Shown here: piece after piece, positions 1-6,507 of the stretch
Layout: the number at the start of each line of letters is the position of its first letter
Position numbering within the stretch: position 1 is the stretch's first letter
Origin: MGOM01 sp035693825
Lineage (GTDB): Bacteria; Chloroflexota; Anaerolineae; Anaerolineales; E44-bin32
Assembly (NCBI GenBank): GCA_035693825.1
Contig: DASSGB010000201.1
Coordinates: 1 to 19,714, forward strand
Reading direction: 5' to 3'
DNA: 19,714 nt
Notes under the pieces: model-generated
The model's database searches: none
Told to the model about the DNA's origin: nothing
The model's input: the letters and a program-made list of their open reading frames with translations, nothing else
Translations under genes and position numbers: made by a program

Positions 1-141
1 CCTCGCGGCCAACGCATCCAGCTGACCCACGTAATGCTCGAGCAGATCGTGGCGATAGGTTGTCAGCAGATCAGAGGCAGGCGACAAGGCTCGGTTCAAC
101 CTCGCGCAGGTCCGCCCGGAACGTCTGCGGGCGGAAGCACT
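1..141 (-). CDS. possible partial gene running off the left edge
   Basis: One minus-strand frame stays open from 141 down to base 1, immediately after the stop of the HicB/DinB gene at 145. Its last part reads LLTTYRHDLLEHYVGQLDAL, which looks like an amphipathic helix of a real protein. The only start candidates in frame are TTG codons at 99-97 and 87-85, and neither has a convincing ribosome binding site. It would be the next gene of the same operon. The visible piece is too short to assign a family, and chance openness in GC-rich DNA is a serious alternative. Confidence 0.2.
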
Positions 142-144
142 GGG

Positions 145-819
145 CTATCTCAGCCGCGGCACGAGCTTGCGGATGTGTTCGGTGTGATCGCGTTCATGCC
201 ACAGGCAACGGCGCAGCGCCTTGCGGGCGTTCCATGTCTCGCCGGAGAGGGTGACGACGCCGGTGCGGCTGGCCAAGGCCGAAAGGCTCGCCCGCAGATG
301 ATCGCGCACCTGAGCCAGAGCGCGAAGCGGATCCTCGAGAAGGTCCGCCCTGGGAAACCCCAAACCGATTCGGTCCAGATACCACAGTTCCGACCGAGCC
401 ACGTGATGGATGATCCCGCCAACGGGCCAACGTTCGCCCGGCAGCAACTTATCCATCTGTTCCGGCGTGAGTGGGTCCACCAGGCCCAGCAGGTCTTTCT
501 GGGCCGCGCTCAGCAGCAGATCGTACTCGGGAAGCTCTTCGGCGGTCACCGGAGGCCTGTCGGAGGCGAAGAACGCGTTGACCTCGTAGTCGTCTTCATA
601 CATCCAGGACCGGATGACCTCGCTGACGATCATCGGGGCCGAGAGGCCCGAAATGCGAAGGCCGTGCGTCCCGGCCCAGGCGACATACGCCTCGACCGCC
701 TGGGGTACGCCGGCAATGGCGGCATCACGCTCTTTGTGGGCGCTGAAGCAACCCGGCAGGTCCGGCACATGGGCGATCCACTGGCCGTCCATCTCCTCGG
801 CCGACACGATGTACGGCAT
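145..819 (-). CDS. HicB-like domain fused to a DinB-like domain
   Basis: A 224-residue protein with two recognisable parts. Residues 1-60 resemble HicB-type antitoxin domains: a short beta start, then PDLPGCFS at 19-26 and a helix rich in Ala and Glu. Residues about 95-222 resemble the DinB/YfiT four-helix metal-binding fold, with His138-His139 and a C-terminal WHERDHTEHI segment (His208, His212, His215) as candidate metal ligands. DinB-fold proteins are often metal-dependent thiol transferases or of unknown role; HicB domains normally neutralise HicA mRNA interferases. No hicA-like gene is seen here, so the HicB part is probably not acting in a classical toxin-antitoxin pair. The ATG directly follows the SDR stop codon (TGAATG), so translation is likely coupled. 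The domain call is fairly secure; the function is unknown. Confidence 0.8.
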   Translation of the reverse strand: MPYIVSAEEMDGQWIAHVPDLPGCFSAHKERDAAIAGVPQAVEAYVAWAGTHGLRISGLSAPMIVSEVIRSWMYEDDYEVNAFFASDRPPVTAEELPEYDLLLSAAQKDLLGLVDPLTPEQMDKLLPGERWPVGGIIHHVARSELWYLDRIGLGFPRADLLEDPLRALAQVRDHLRASLSALASRTGVVTLSGETWNARKALRRCLWHERDHTEHIRKLVPRLR

Positions 820-1575
820 TCAGCACATCACCTTTCCGCCGTCGACGTTAAACGCCTGACCGGTGATATACGCGGCCTCGTCCGAGCACAGAAAGATCAC
901 GAGGGGGACAACGTCGTCGGGGGAGCCGAGCCTGCCCTGAGGGATGTCGCTCAGCCAACGGGCCATCATCGCCGGATCCTGGCGCAAGGCGGCGGTCATC
1001 TCCGTCTCGATCACGCCGGGGCACACGGCGTTGACGCGAATATTATACGTCGCCAGGTCGCGCGCCGCCTCGCGCGTCAACCCGAGCAGCCCGGTCTTGC
1101 TGGCGACGTACGCCGCGCGGTCCTTGAGGCCGTGGGCGCGGCCGGCGATCGAGGCCATATTGACGATGACCCCGCCCCCCTGCTCCGCCATCCTCCGCCC
1201 GACAGCCTGGGTGAGCAGGAAGGGGCCTTTGAGGTTGACCGCCAGGGTCCGGTCCCAGTCGTATTCGTCGAGCTCGAGCAAGGGCGCGTGCGGTTCGACC
1301 CCGGCGTTGTTGACCAGGATATCGATCCGACCGAAGCGTTCGACGATCGATTCGACCATCGCCCGCACGGCCAGGCTGTTGGCCACATCCGCCACGAACG
1401 CCTCGGCCGTGCCTCCGGCCTCCCGAATGGAGGCCACCGCAGGCTCCAGATCGATGGGCGTGACGTCGTTGGCGGCGACAACGGCCCCGCGGCCCGCCAG
1501 CGATTGGGCCACGGCCCGCCCGAGGCCGCGGGCCGCACCGGTCACCAGCGCCACGCGACCGCCGAAAGCCGTCAT
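820..1575 (-). CDS. short-chain dehydrogenase/reductase (FabG-like)
   Basis: A classical SDR oxidoreductase of 251 residues, the usual family length. It shows the nucleotide-binding TGAARGLG (Gly13, Gly17, Gly19), NNAG at 89-92, Asn114, catalytic Ser142, and Tyr156/Lys160 in YVASK, and ends in the typical VDGG. Asp37 after the second strand, with no basic residue in the usual place, leans towards NAD over NADP, but this is weak. A longer frame extends upstream, but ATG at 1575 is preferred: it has AAGGAG eight bases before it and overlaps the upstream M23 stop as ATGA. The substrate cannot be read from sequence; 3-oxoacyl-ACP reductase is only the closest generic label. It sits third in the EthD-M23-SDR-HicB/DinB operon. 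Confidence 0.9.
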   Translation of the reverse strand: MTAFGGRVALVTGAARGLGRAVAQSLAGRGAVVAANDVTPIDLEPAVASIREAGGTAEAFVADVANSLAVRAMVESIVERFGRIDILVNNAGVEPHAPLLELDEYDWDRTLAVNLKGPFLLTQAVGRRMAEQGGGVIVNMASIAGRAHGLKDRAAYVASKTGLLGLTREAARDLATYNIRVNAVCPGVIETEMTAALRQDPAMMARWLSDIPQGRLGSPDDVVPLVIFLCSDEAAYITGQAFNVDGGKVMC

Positions 1576-2333
1576 GCTCCCACTCCTTGTCCAACCGCAG
1601 TCGCCTCCGGGCAGACGGCCAGTCCATCGCCCAGCCGCGACGCATCCACCTCGAAACCGATGTAGGGGGATGGATCGAGGGTGTTGGGAAATTCCAGTTC
1701 GTTGCGGAAACGGCCGCGGCCGTCGTCGAGCACGATCGAGAAATGCAGGTGCATGCCCACGGGATTCATGGGATCGGCCGAGTAGTTGCCCTGATACCCG
1801 AGCAACGTCCCCGCCCGTACAAAGACCTCGCTCGTCCCCGGGGGAAAGGCCGCGGCGATGTAGGAGTTGCCCAGGGCATCCGCCATATGCGTGTAGTACG
1901 TCCAGATCTGTCGGCCCGGCCGCAACGGGTCGTCGGGGACTCTCACGATGACGGCCGACCGCCATTCCGGCAGGCGAGTTAGATAGCCGTCATAGGCCGC
2001 AACGACCGGAGTCGTGCCGATCTCGCCCGGCCCGAAGATATCGAGGCCCTGGTGATGACGTCCCGGGCGAAAGGAATCCCCCCAGACGAAACCCACCAGG
2101 CCGTCCGTCGGCATGAGGAAGGGCGCCTGGCCGCATCGGTCGCCCGCCTGAATCGCCCAGTCGGCATGCAAGACGGGATTCGATCGATAGGCGCGCAGTC
2201 GAGCCAGTCTGGCGGTCGCAGGTCGAAATTGGACATAGGCGAGCGCGGCGATGGTCACCGCCGCGAGGGCGACCGCGGCCAGGATCACAAGGCGTCGATT
2301 CGGGGATCGAGTCGCAAGTGAAAGTCGTTTCAC
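1572..2333 (-). CDS. membrane-anchored M23 (LytM-type) peptidase
   Basis: A 253-residue protein of the zinc-dependent M23 peptidoglycan endopeptidase family. Residues about 15-34 form one hydrophobic segment after an Arg-rich N-terminus, suggesting an uncleaved signal anchor with the enzyme outside the membrane. The metal and catalytic residues look intact: His94 and Asp98 in HHQGLD, His149 in YTHM, and His195/His197 in MHLHF. I chose GTG at 2333 because it overlaps the EthD stop as GTGA; a longer frame to 2384 would lie inside the upstream gene. No LysM or SH3 cell-wall-binding domain is visible. Its usual role would be wall remodelling, although some Chloroflexota have little or no peptidoglycan, in which case it could act on foreign walls or another peptide. 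Confidence 0.87.
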   Translation of the reverse strand: MKRLSLATRSPNRRLVILAAVALAAVTIAALAYVQFRPATARLARLRAYRSNPVLHADWAIQAGDRCGQAPFLMPTDGLVGFVWGDSFRPGRHHQGLDIFGPGEIGTTPVVAAYDGYLTRLPEWRSAVIVRVPDDPLRPGRQIWTYYTHMADALGNSYIAAAFPPGTSEVFVRAGTLLGYQGNYSADPMNPVGMHLHFSIVLDDGRGRFRNELEFPNTLDPSPYIGFEVDASRLGDGLAVCPEATAVGQGVGA

Positions 2334-2662
2334 GCAGAAGAACCGCCGCCGCGCAGGTCCATCTCCATGTGTTCGGCGAAACACAGGCTGGCTTCGGAGG
2401 CAGCGAAGGCCATGAGGGCCTGGCCGGCCCGCTGCCCTTCGGGAGAGGTCATCGCCGACTGCACCGAAACGAGGTCGTCAAAGAAGAACTCATGCACCAT
2501 GTGAAGATCGAGATCGGCCGAGAGGCTTCCGGCCATTCGACTCAGCGTGACCCGCCGCAGCCCCGGCATGCGTTCCGCCAGCGGTACAAATTCCCTGCTC
2601 CAGCGTTCGTCGAACGCCGCCGGGTCGGCCGGTCGTCGAATGAGGACCATCAACTTGTGCAT
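2330..2662 (-). CDS. EthD-like ferredoxin-fold protein
   Basis: A 110-residue protein resembling the EthD family, dimeric alpha/beta-barrel proteins first known from ethyl tert-butyl ether degradation and now found widely with unclear roles. It starts MHKLMVLIRRP, followed by an F..RW..E..PLA helix and a second half with a long F-rich strand and the MTSPEGQRAGQAL helix, matching the family pattern of a first beta strand, a helix and a late 'S.E..A' segment. ATG at 2662 is chosen over the in-frame upstream start at 2677 because GGGAG lies seven bases before it. First gene of the minus-strand operon, overlapping the M23 gene by four bases. No catalytic role can be assigned. Confidence 0.75.
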   Translation of the reverse strand: MHKLMVLIRRPADPAAFDERWSREFVPLAERMPGLRRVTLSRMAGSLSADLDLHMVHEFFFDDLVSVQSAMTSPEGQRAGQALMAFAASEASLCFAEHMEMDLRGGGSSA

Positions 2663-2700
2663 GCGAATCTCCCGCACCGCTTGCTGGCCCGAGGGTGCTA

Positions 2701-2728
2701 TTGCGGGCTGAGACGGAACGCCTATACT
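2701..2728 (+). promoter_or_regulatory. sigma-70-type promoter of the Flp pilin gene
   Basis: TTGCGG (2701-2706) and TATACT (2723-2728) are separated by 16 bases, a good housekeeping-type promoter. Transcription would start near 2735, giving a leader of about 36 bases with GAGGG before the ATG. Confidence 0.65.
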
Positions 2729-2745
2729 GAGGGCGGATTTATCCA

Positions 2746-2760
2746 GGTCGATTATCGACC
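2746..2760. promoter_or_regulatory. 15-bp perfect palindrome in the pilin leader
   Basis: GGTCGAT-T-ATCGACC is a perfect inverted repeat lying just after the predicted transcription start and directly before the ribosome binding site of the Flp pilin gene. It could be an operator or a short RNA stem that hides the ribosome binding site. Either role is inference. Confidence 0.45.
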
Positions 2761-2770
2761 GAGGGCATTT

Positions 2771-2914
2771 ATGAATTTGACGAGCGTGAGAGGCCAGGGC
2801 CTGGTCGAGTACGCATTATTGATTTTGCTGGTGGGCCTGGCCGTCATCCTGATGCTGACGCTGTTTGGCGCCGGCGTCGGGAATATGTTCAGCACCATCG
2901 TCGCCCAGCTTTAA
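2771..2914 (+). CDS. Flp/Fap-type pilin subunit (orphan)
   Basis: A 47-residue peptide with the class III (Flp) prepilin signature: a short leader, a glycine (Gly8 or Gly10) before GLVEYALLILLVGLAVIL, with the Glu-Tyr pair of the family, and a single hydrophobic helix to about residue 40. Flp pilins are cleaved by a TadV-type prepilin peptidase and assembled into fibrils by the Tad machinery. No tad genes occur in this window, so the machinery would have to be elsewhere. The start is supported by GAGGG five bases upstream and a clear promoter. The TAA stop overlaps, through TTAA, the stop of the convergent glycosyltransferase gene. The short length is normal for this family. Confidence 0.88.
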   Translation: MNLTSVRGQGLVEYALLILLVGLAVILMLTLFGAGVGNMFSTIVAQL

Positions 2915-4083
2915 GCCACCGGGCTCGCCCCTGCGGCCAGCGACGCCGACGGCGCCGTCATCCGGCGTTCGGCGTACGCGGCCAGCAGCCGCGCCACGGC
3001 GCGGCCGGCATCGGGCCGTGCCGCGGCCTGCGCCGCCTGCGCCGCGCGGGCCACCTCCTCCGGGCGCGCCAGCCAGGCCCGAACCGCGGCGGCCGTCGCC
3101 TCCGGGCCCGGCGCCCAGATCCCGGCCCCGATGTCGACCACGTATCCGGCGTTGCCCTCTTCCTGGCCCGGAAGATAGCTGTAGAGGACCATCGGCAGAC
3201 CGGCGTTCAAGGCCTCGGCGATGGTTCCCGGCCCGGCCTTCGTCACCAAAAAGCGCGCCGCCCGCATCATCTCCGGCATGCGCCGCTCGAATCCGTAGAT
3301 CGTCGTCGGCACGTCCCAGGCGGCCGCCTCCATCCGCCGTCGAAGATTCTCATTTCGGCCGGCGATGACCGCCAGGGCGAAGCGGCCTCCGCCCTGGGCG
3401 ATGGCGCGGGCGGTTTCGAACAGGGGGCCCATCCCCTCCCCACCCCCGACAACGAGCACGGTGGGTCGATCCACCGGCCACCCCAGCTCCCGGCACAGCG
3501 CGTCCCGCTCGCCCTGCGGCACGCAGAAACGATGGGCAACCGGCAGGCCCACCAGCTGCACTTGCTCCGGCCGCATCCCGAAGGCGATCGCTCGATCGAA
3601 GGCGATCTGAGTCGGAACACAGCACTGGTCTTCCTGATGGTGGTACCACAGGGCATGCGTCGACACGAGGTCCGTCACGACCGCGACGAAAGGCGGCCGC
3701 CGGGGCCCGAGGGCTTTCAGCACCGGCGCAATGAACAATGGATGAACGGCGACGAAGACGTCCGCCGTGACTTCGCTGACCAAACGCTGCGCGGCACGAC
3801 GCACGTAGGGCCACGAGATGGCGGTGAGGACTCGGCCTCGCTGGTGACCGTTCGACAGGCGGTAGGCCAGACCCCACGTTTGCGGCCGCCGCATGATCTC
3901 GGGGTACAGCGCCGGAGTCTGGTTGAGCGGGGTCGGTGCGTACTTCTTGAACACGTCCACCAGCTCGACCTGGAACCGCGAGGGGAACTCGAGCTCGACG
4001 GCTTCGGCGATGGCCTCGCCGGCCGATCGATGGCCGCCGCCCGTGTCCGAGAAGAGAACCACAATGCGCCGAGGTTCAGGCAT
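2911..4083 (-). CDS. MGDG-synthase/UgtP-like glycosyltransferase
   Basis: A 390-residue GT28-type glycosyltransferase. The N-terminal half matches the MGDG synthase N-domain: SDTGGGHRSAGEAI at residues 12-25, then a long acceptor-binding region with an aromatic WY/HHQ patch. The C-terminal half has the sugar-nucleotide-binding pattern KAGPGTIAEALNAGLP followed by LPGQEEGN, as in MGDG synthases, UgtP and MurG. Members transfer galactose or glucose from a UDP-sugar to diacylglycerol at the inner membrane face; MurG-like use of other acceptors cannot be excluded. The last 20 residues are low-complexity Ala/Ser. The ATG at 4083 lies inside the end of the DUF951 gene (eight-base overlap), so the two are co-translated. 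The stop overlaps that of the Flp pilin. Confidence 0.87.
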   Translation of the reverse strand: MPEPRRIVVLFSDTGGGHRSAGEAIAEAVELEFPSRFQVELVDVFKKYAPTPLNQTPALYPEIMRRPQTWGLAYRLSNGHQRGRVLTAISWPYVRRAAQRLVSEVTADVFVAVHPLFIAPVLKALGPRRPPFVAVVTDLVSTHALWYHHQEDQCCVPTQIAFDRAIAFGMRPEQVQLVGLPVAHRFCVPQGERDALCRELGWPVDRPTVLVVGGGEGMGPLFETARAIAQGGGRFALAVIAGRNENLRRRMEAAAWDVPTTIYGFERRMPEMMRAARFLVTKAGPGTIAEALNAGLPMVLYSYLPGQEEGNAGYVVDIGAGIWAPGPEATAAAVRAWLARPEEVARAAQAAQAAARPDAGRAVARLLAAYAERRMTAPSASLAAGASPVA

Positions 4084-4276
4084 GGGGTTCGGTCTTTTTC
4101 ACATAGCCTTTCATCCGGCGGGCGACATCCCGCCGGGGCAACAGAATGCGCCGCCCACACCCGAGACACTTCAATCCGATGTCGGCCCCCAGCCGCACGA
4201 CGACCCAATCGGTGCTGCCGCAGGGATGCGGCTTCCGCAGCCGCACGACATCTTCCATCTGCATTTCGGTCAGCAT
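4076..4276 (-). CDS. DUF951 family small zinc-ribbon-like protein
   Basis: A 66-residue protein that fits DUF951 (YyzM in Bacillus): VRLRKPHPCGSTDW, then GADIGLKCLGCGRRILLPR. Cys at 19 with the CLGC pair suggests a small metal or nucleic-acid-binding fold. In many Gram-positive genomes the family sits next to ychF or other translation genes, so a link to translation is suspected but unproven. Starts at residues 1, 5 and 7 are all ATG; I give the longest, which fits a leader of about 18 bases from the minus-strand TATAAT at 4306-4301. It overlaps the following glycosyltransferase gene by eight bases. Confidence 0.85.
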   Translation of the reverse strand: MLTEMQMEDVVRLRKPHPCGSTDWVVVRLGADIGLKCLGCGRRILLPRRDVARRMKGYVKKTEPHA

Positions 4277-4298
4277 GGAGATCAGCCGTTGGGAATTC

Positions 4299-4330
4299 GC
4301 ATTATATCAGACGGCGCGATGGTATAATGC
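4299..4330. promoter_or_regulatory. symmetric two-way promoter between DUF951 and M50 genes
   Basis: GCATTATA (4299-4306) and TATAATGC (4323-4330) form a perfect 8-bp inverted repeat with a 16-base spacer. Each arm reads TATAATGC outward, so each is a consensus -10 box: the left for the DUF951/glycosyltransferase operon, the right for the M50 gene. The minus box is also preceded by TG, an extended -10. Each arm lies where the other promoter's -35 box would be, and no TTGACA-like -35 is seen. Confidence 0.6.
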
Positions 4331-4337
4331 CGGCCTC

Positions 4338-4985
4338 ATGCTCGGCCTTTCCCCGGCAGTACTCCTCACCCGCGCCATTACGCTCATCATCGCCTTTACC
4401 GTTCACGAGTTCTCCCATGCCTGGACCGCCACCGCCCTCGGGGATGACACCCCGCGCGCCAACGGCCGTCTGACGCTCAATCCGCTGGCGCATCTCGACC
4501 CGCTGGGATCCATCCTGCTGCTCATCAGCGGCTTCGGTTGGGCCCGCCCGGTGCCGGTCGATCCGTACGCGCTGCAGCGGCGGACGCCGGCGGGCATGAT
4601 GCTGGTCTCGGCCGCGGGCCCGTTCTCGAATCTCATCTTGGCGATCCTGGCCGCGTTGCCTCTGCAGATCGGGCTTGTTTCCCTCGCCCAGCTTGGCGTC
4701 CGCTCCGCCTGGCTGCCCAGCCCGGTGGAGTTCTTCGCTGAATTCATCTTCATCAACCTCATCCTGTTCTTCTTCAACCTGATCCCCCTGGCTCCCCTGG
4801 ACGGCGAGAAAGTCCTGGCCTACTTCCTGCCGCGCGCCGGTCAGGAAACGATGATGAGGATTCGCCCCTACGGACCGTTGATCCTTCTCGGGTTGCTCTT
4901 CGTGGGGCCACGCCTCGGGCTGGACGTCTTCCAATGGCTCGTCGGCGTGCCGGCCTCGGCGATCTTCAGCCTGTTGATTTCCTGA
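4338..4985 (+). CDS. site-2 protease family (M50) membrane metalloprotease
   Basis: A 215-residue integral membrane protein of the M50 family, whose members cut substrates within the membrane, often anti-sigma factors or remnant peptides. The zinc motif HEFSH is at residues 23-27 in the first helix, and the second motif NLIPLAPLDG runs from Asn147 to Gly156, supplying Asp155 as third ligand. Four to six hydrophobic helices are seen and there is no PDZ or CBS domain, matching the compact bacterial subgroup. A longer frame starts at 4146, but that would run through the DUF951 gene; ATG at 4338 sits nine bases after TATAAT with no Shine-Dalgarno, so the mRNA is probably leaderless or nearly so. 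Its substrate is unknown. Confidence 0.88.
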   Translation: MLGLSPAVLLTRAITLIIAFTVHEFSHAWTATALGDDTPRANGRLTLNPLAHLDPLGSILLLISGFGWARPVPVDPYALQRRTPAGMMLVSAAGPFSNLILAILAALPLQIGLVSLAQLGVRSAWLPSPVEFFAEFIFINLILFFFNLIPLAPLDGEKVLAYFLPRAGQETMMRIRPYGPLILLGLLFVGPRLGLDVFQWLVGVPASAIFSLLIS

Positions 4986-5157
4986 GCTTGTGGTCTCTCG
5001 CCACGGCGTTCTCCAGCCGAGGCGTTTCAGGACCCTCCCCAGTCCCGGATCCCGATGACCCCCACGTTCTCCGGCATCATCGAAACGATCCCGATCCTTC
5101 GGCGGCGCCGCTGCTCGCCGCCCTGCGTTGGGCCGACCAGCCCAGCTGAGGTGCACC

Positions 5158-6144
5158 ATGGCCGCTGACATTCTGATCATCGGGCTGGGCGAAACCGGCG
5201 CTTCGATCGGCCTGGCCCTGGCTCGATCCGGCGGAGACTTTCGCCGCACGGGGTACGATCCCAACCTGGAGACGGCCCGCGCCGCGCAGAAATCGGGCGC
5301 GGTCGATCGCCTGACGTCCAACCCGCGCCTCACCGCCAGTCAGGCCGACCTCATCATCCACAGCCTCAACCCCGCCGCCCTCGGCCCGGGCCTCGAGAAC
5401 CTGGTCGAGGATATGAAGCCCGACGCCTTGCTAGTGGACACCACGTCCCTGAAACAATCCATTCTGAGCACGATCCCGGCGCGTTTGAAGCCGGGCGCGT
5501 CCTTCGTCGGCGCCGTGCCCATCCTCGGGGCGGAGAAAGTCTTCCACGTTGGAGCCATCGAACCGAGCGCCGATCTGTACGCCGGAGGTTTGCTGGCGCT
5601 CGTCCTGCCTCCAGGCACGCCCTCATCCGCCGTCGAGGTCTGCACAGACCTGGCCACTCTGCTCGGCGCCACGCCCTTCTTCCTCGAGGCGGCCGAGCTC
5701 GACGCGGCCGTAGCCGCGGCGGAGACTCTGCCCGTGGTTGTGGCGGCGGCCTACTTGCGCAGCCTGGCGGCCAGCCCCGGTTGGCGCGATCAAGGCCAGC
5801 TGGCGGCGCGGGCGTTCAACCATCTCACCCGTCTGGCGGCCTCGCGGCCCGCAGCGGAGATAGCCGAGGATCTGGCGGCCAACCGATCGAACATCATCCG
5901 CTGGATCGACAGCTTGCTGTCGGAACTGGAAGCCATTCGGGGTATCGTCGCTCGGGCCGACGCGCAGGATCTCAGCCGGCGCTTCGAGGAGGCGCTCACC
6001 ACCTACGAAACCTGGCAGGTGCAGCGCCGCCGAGGCCCGGCCGAGTTTGCCGCGCCCATGCCGGAGGGGTCCACCGGCAGCGCCTTCGCCCGACTGCTCG
6101 GCCTTCGCCGCCCGCGAAAACCAGGGGCCGAGAAGACTCGCTGA
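5158..6144 (+). CDS. prephenate/arogenate dehydrogenase family protein with altered active site
   Basis: A 328-residue protein of the TyrA dehydrogenase type. The Rossmann loop GLGETG is at residues 9-14, followed by an all-helical dimerisation half typical of TyrA. True TyrA enzymes oxidise prephenate or arogenate using a histidine in the HPM.G motif. Here the corresponding segment is GAVPILGAEK, with Val120 where the histidine belongs. The protein may act on another substrate, or be a divergent TyrA. The C-terminal 40 residues are basic and probably disordered. ATG at 5158 is chosen for GAGGTG just upstream; the frame opens earlier at 5128 without support. No other aromatic amino acid genes are adjacent. 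Confidence 0.8.
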   Translation: MAADILIIGLGETGASIGLALARSGGDFRRTGYDPNLETARAAQKSGAVDRLTSNPRLTASQADLIIHSLNPAALGPGLENLVEDMKPDALLVDTTSLKQSILSTIPARLKPGASFVGAVPILGAEKVFHVGAIEPSADLYAGGLLALVLPPGTPSSAVEVCTDLATLLGATPFFLEAAELDAAVAAAETLPVVVAAAYLRSLAASPGWRDQGQLAARAFNHLTRLAASRPAAEIAEDLAANRSNIIRWIDSLLSELEAIRGIVARADAQDLSRRFEEALTTYETWQVQRRRGPAEFAAPMPEGSTGSAFARLLGLRRPRKPGAEKTR

Positions 6145-6174
6145 GTCTCTCGAAGCGCGCAACCCCTCGGAACT

Positions 6175-6207
6175 GGCCGCGCCCTTCGGCACGCTCAGGA
6201 CGCGGCC
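6175..6207. repeat. hairpin repeat, family A (copy 1)
   Basis: GGCCGCG (6175-6181) pairs with CGCGGCC (6201-6207) around a loop reading CCCTTCGGCACGCTCAGGA. The loop is a variant of the one at 12977-12989, so both look like members of one dispersed repeat family. It lies between the tyrA-like and GIY-YIG genes and might weakly end transcription. Confidence 0.55.
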
Positions 6208-6231
6208 GTCGGTTCGCTCGCCGGGGCGGCG

Positions 6232-6243
6232 TATAATCCGGCC
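6232..6243 (+). promoter_or_regulatory. -10 box of a leaderless promoter (GIY-YIG gene)
   Basis: TATAAT at 6232-6237 is followed by exactly six bases and then the GTG start. Transcription would begin at or next to the start codon. No -35 hexamer and no Shine-Dalgarno are visible. Confidence 0.6.
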
Positions 6244-6507
6244 GTGCCCGAGTACTTCTGCTATATCCTCGAGTGCAGCGACGGCACGTTCTACACCGGC
6301 TGGACGACGAATCCCGAGCGCCGCTGGAATGAGCATTCACACGGGCGCGGCGGGCGCTACACCCGCTCCCATCCCCCCAGCCGCCTTGCCTTCCTCGAAC
6401 CTCAGCCCAGCCGCTCCGCCGCCATGCGGCGGGAACGCGCCCTCAAGGCCCTGCCGCGCGCCCGCAAGCAAGCCCTGATCGACGCATACAGCGAGGCCTC
6501 GCCATGA
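6244..6507 (+). CDS. GIY-YIG nuclease family protein (YhbQ-like)
   Basis: An 87-residue stand-alone GIY-YIG domain. CYILECSDGTFYTGWTTN (6-23) carries the two GIY/YIG-equivalent strands, Arg26-Arg27 with W..H follow as the catalytic Arg/His region, then GGRYTRSHPP, and the glutamate in the MRRERALK helix is the likely metal ligand. The family cuts or nicks nucleic acids in some members; the small YhbQ/UPF0213 type has been linked to DNA repair, with weak evidence. The GTG start lies six bases after TATAAT, suggesting a leaderless mRNA. The stop overlaps the next gene's start as ATGA, so the transferase downstream is translated from the same message. Confidence 0.87.
   Translation: MPEYFCYILECSDGTFYTGWTTNPERRWNEHSHGRGGRYTRSHPPSRLAFLEPQPSRSAAMRRERALKALPRARKQALIDAYSEASP

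Noticed and set aside
34..1665. Open frame of 543 codons on the plus strand
   Set aside because: Antisense shadow of the HicB/DinB and SDR genes; the translation is Gly/Arg/His-rich without any family motif, while the minus strand has clear motifs, ribosome binding sites and overlaps.
5055..5168. A short frame starting MTPTFSGIIETIP, like the first residues of riboflavin synthase (FTGIIE)
   Set aside because: The similarity covers only six or so residues, the frame then turns to Arg/Pro/Cys sequence and ends within the next gene. Chance or a very old remnant.
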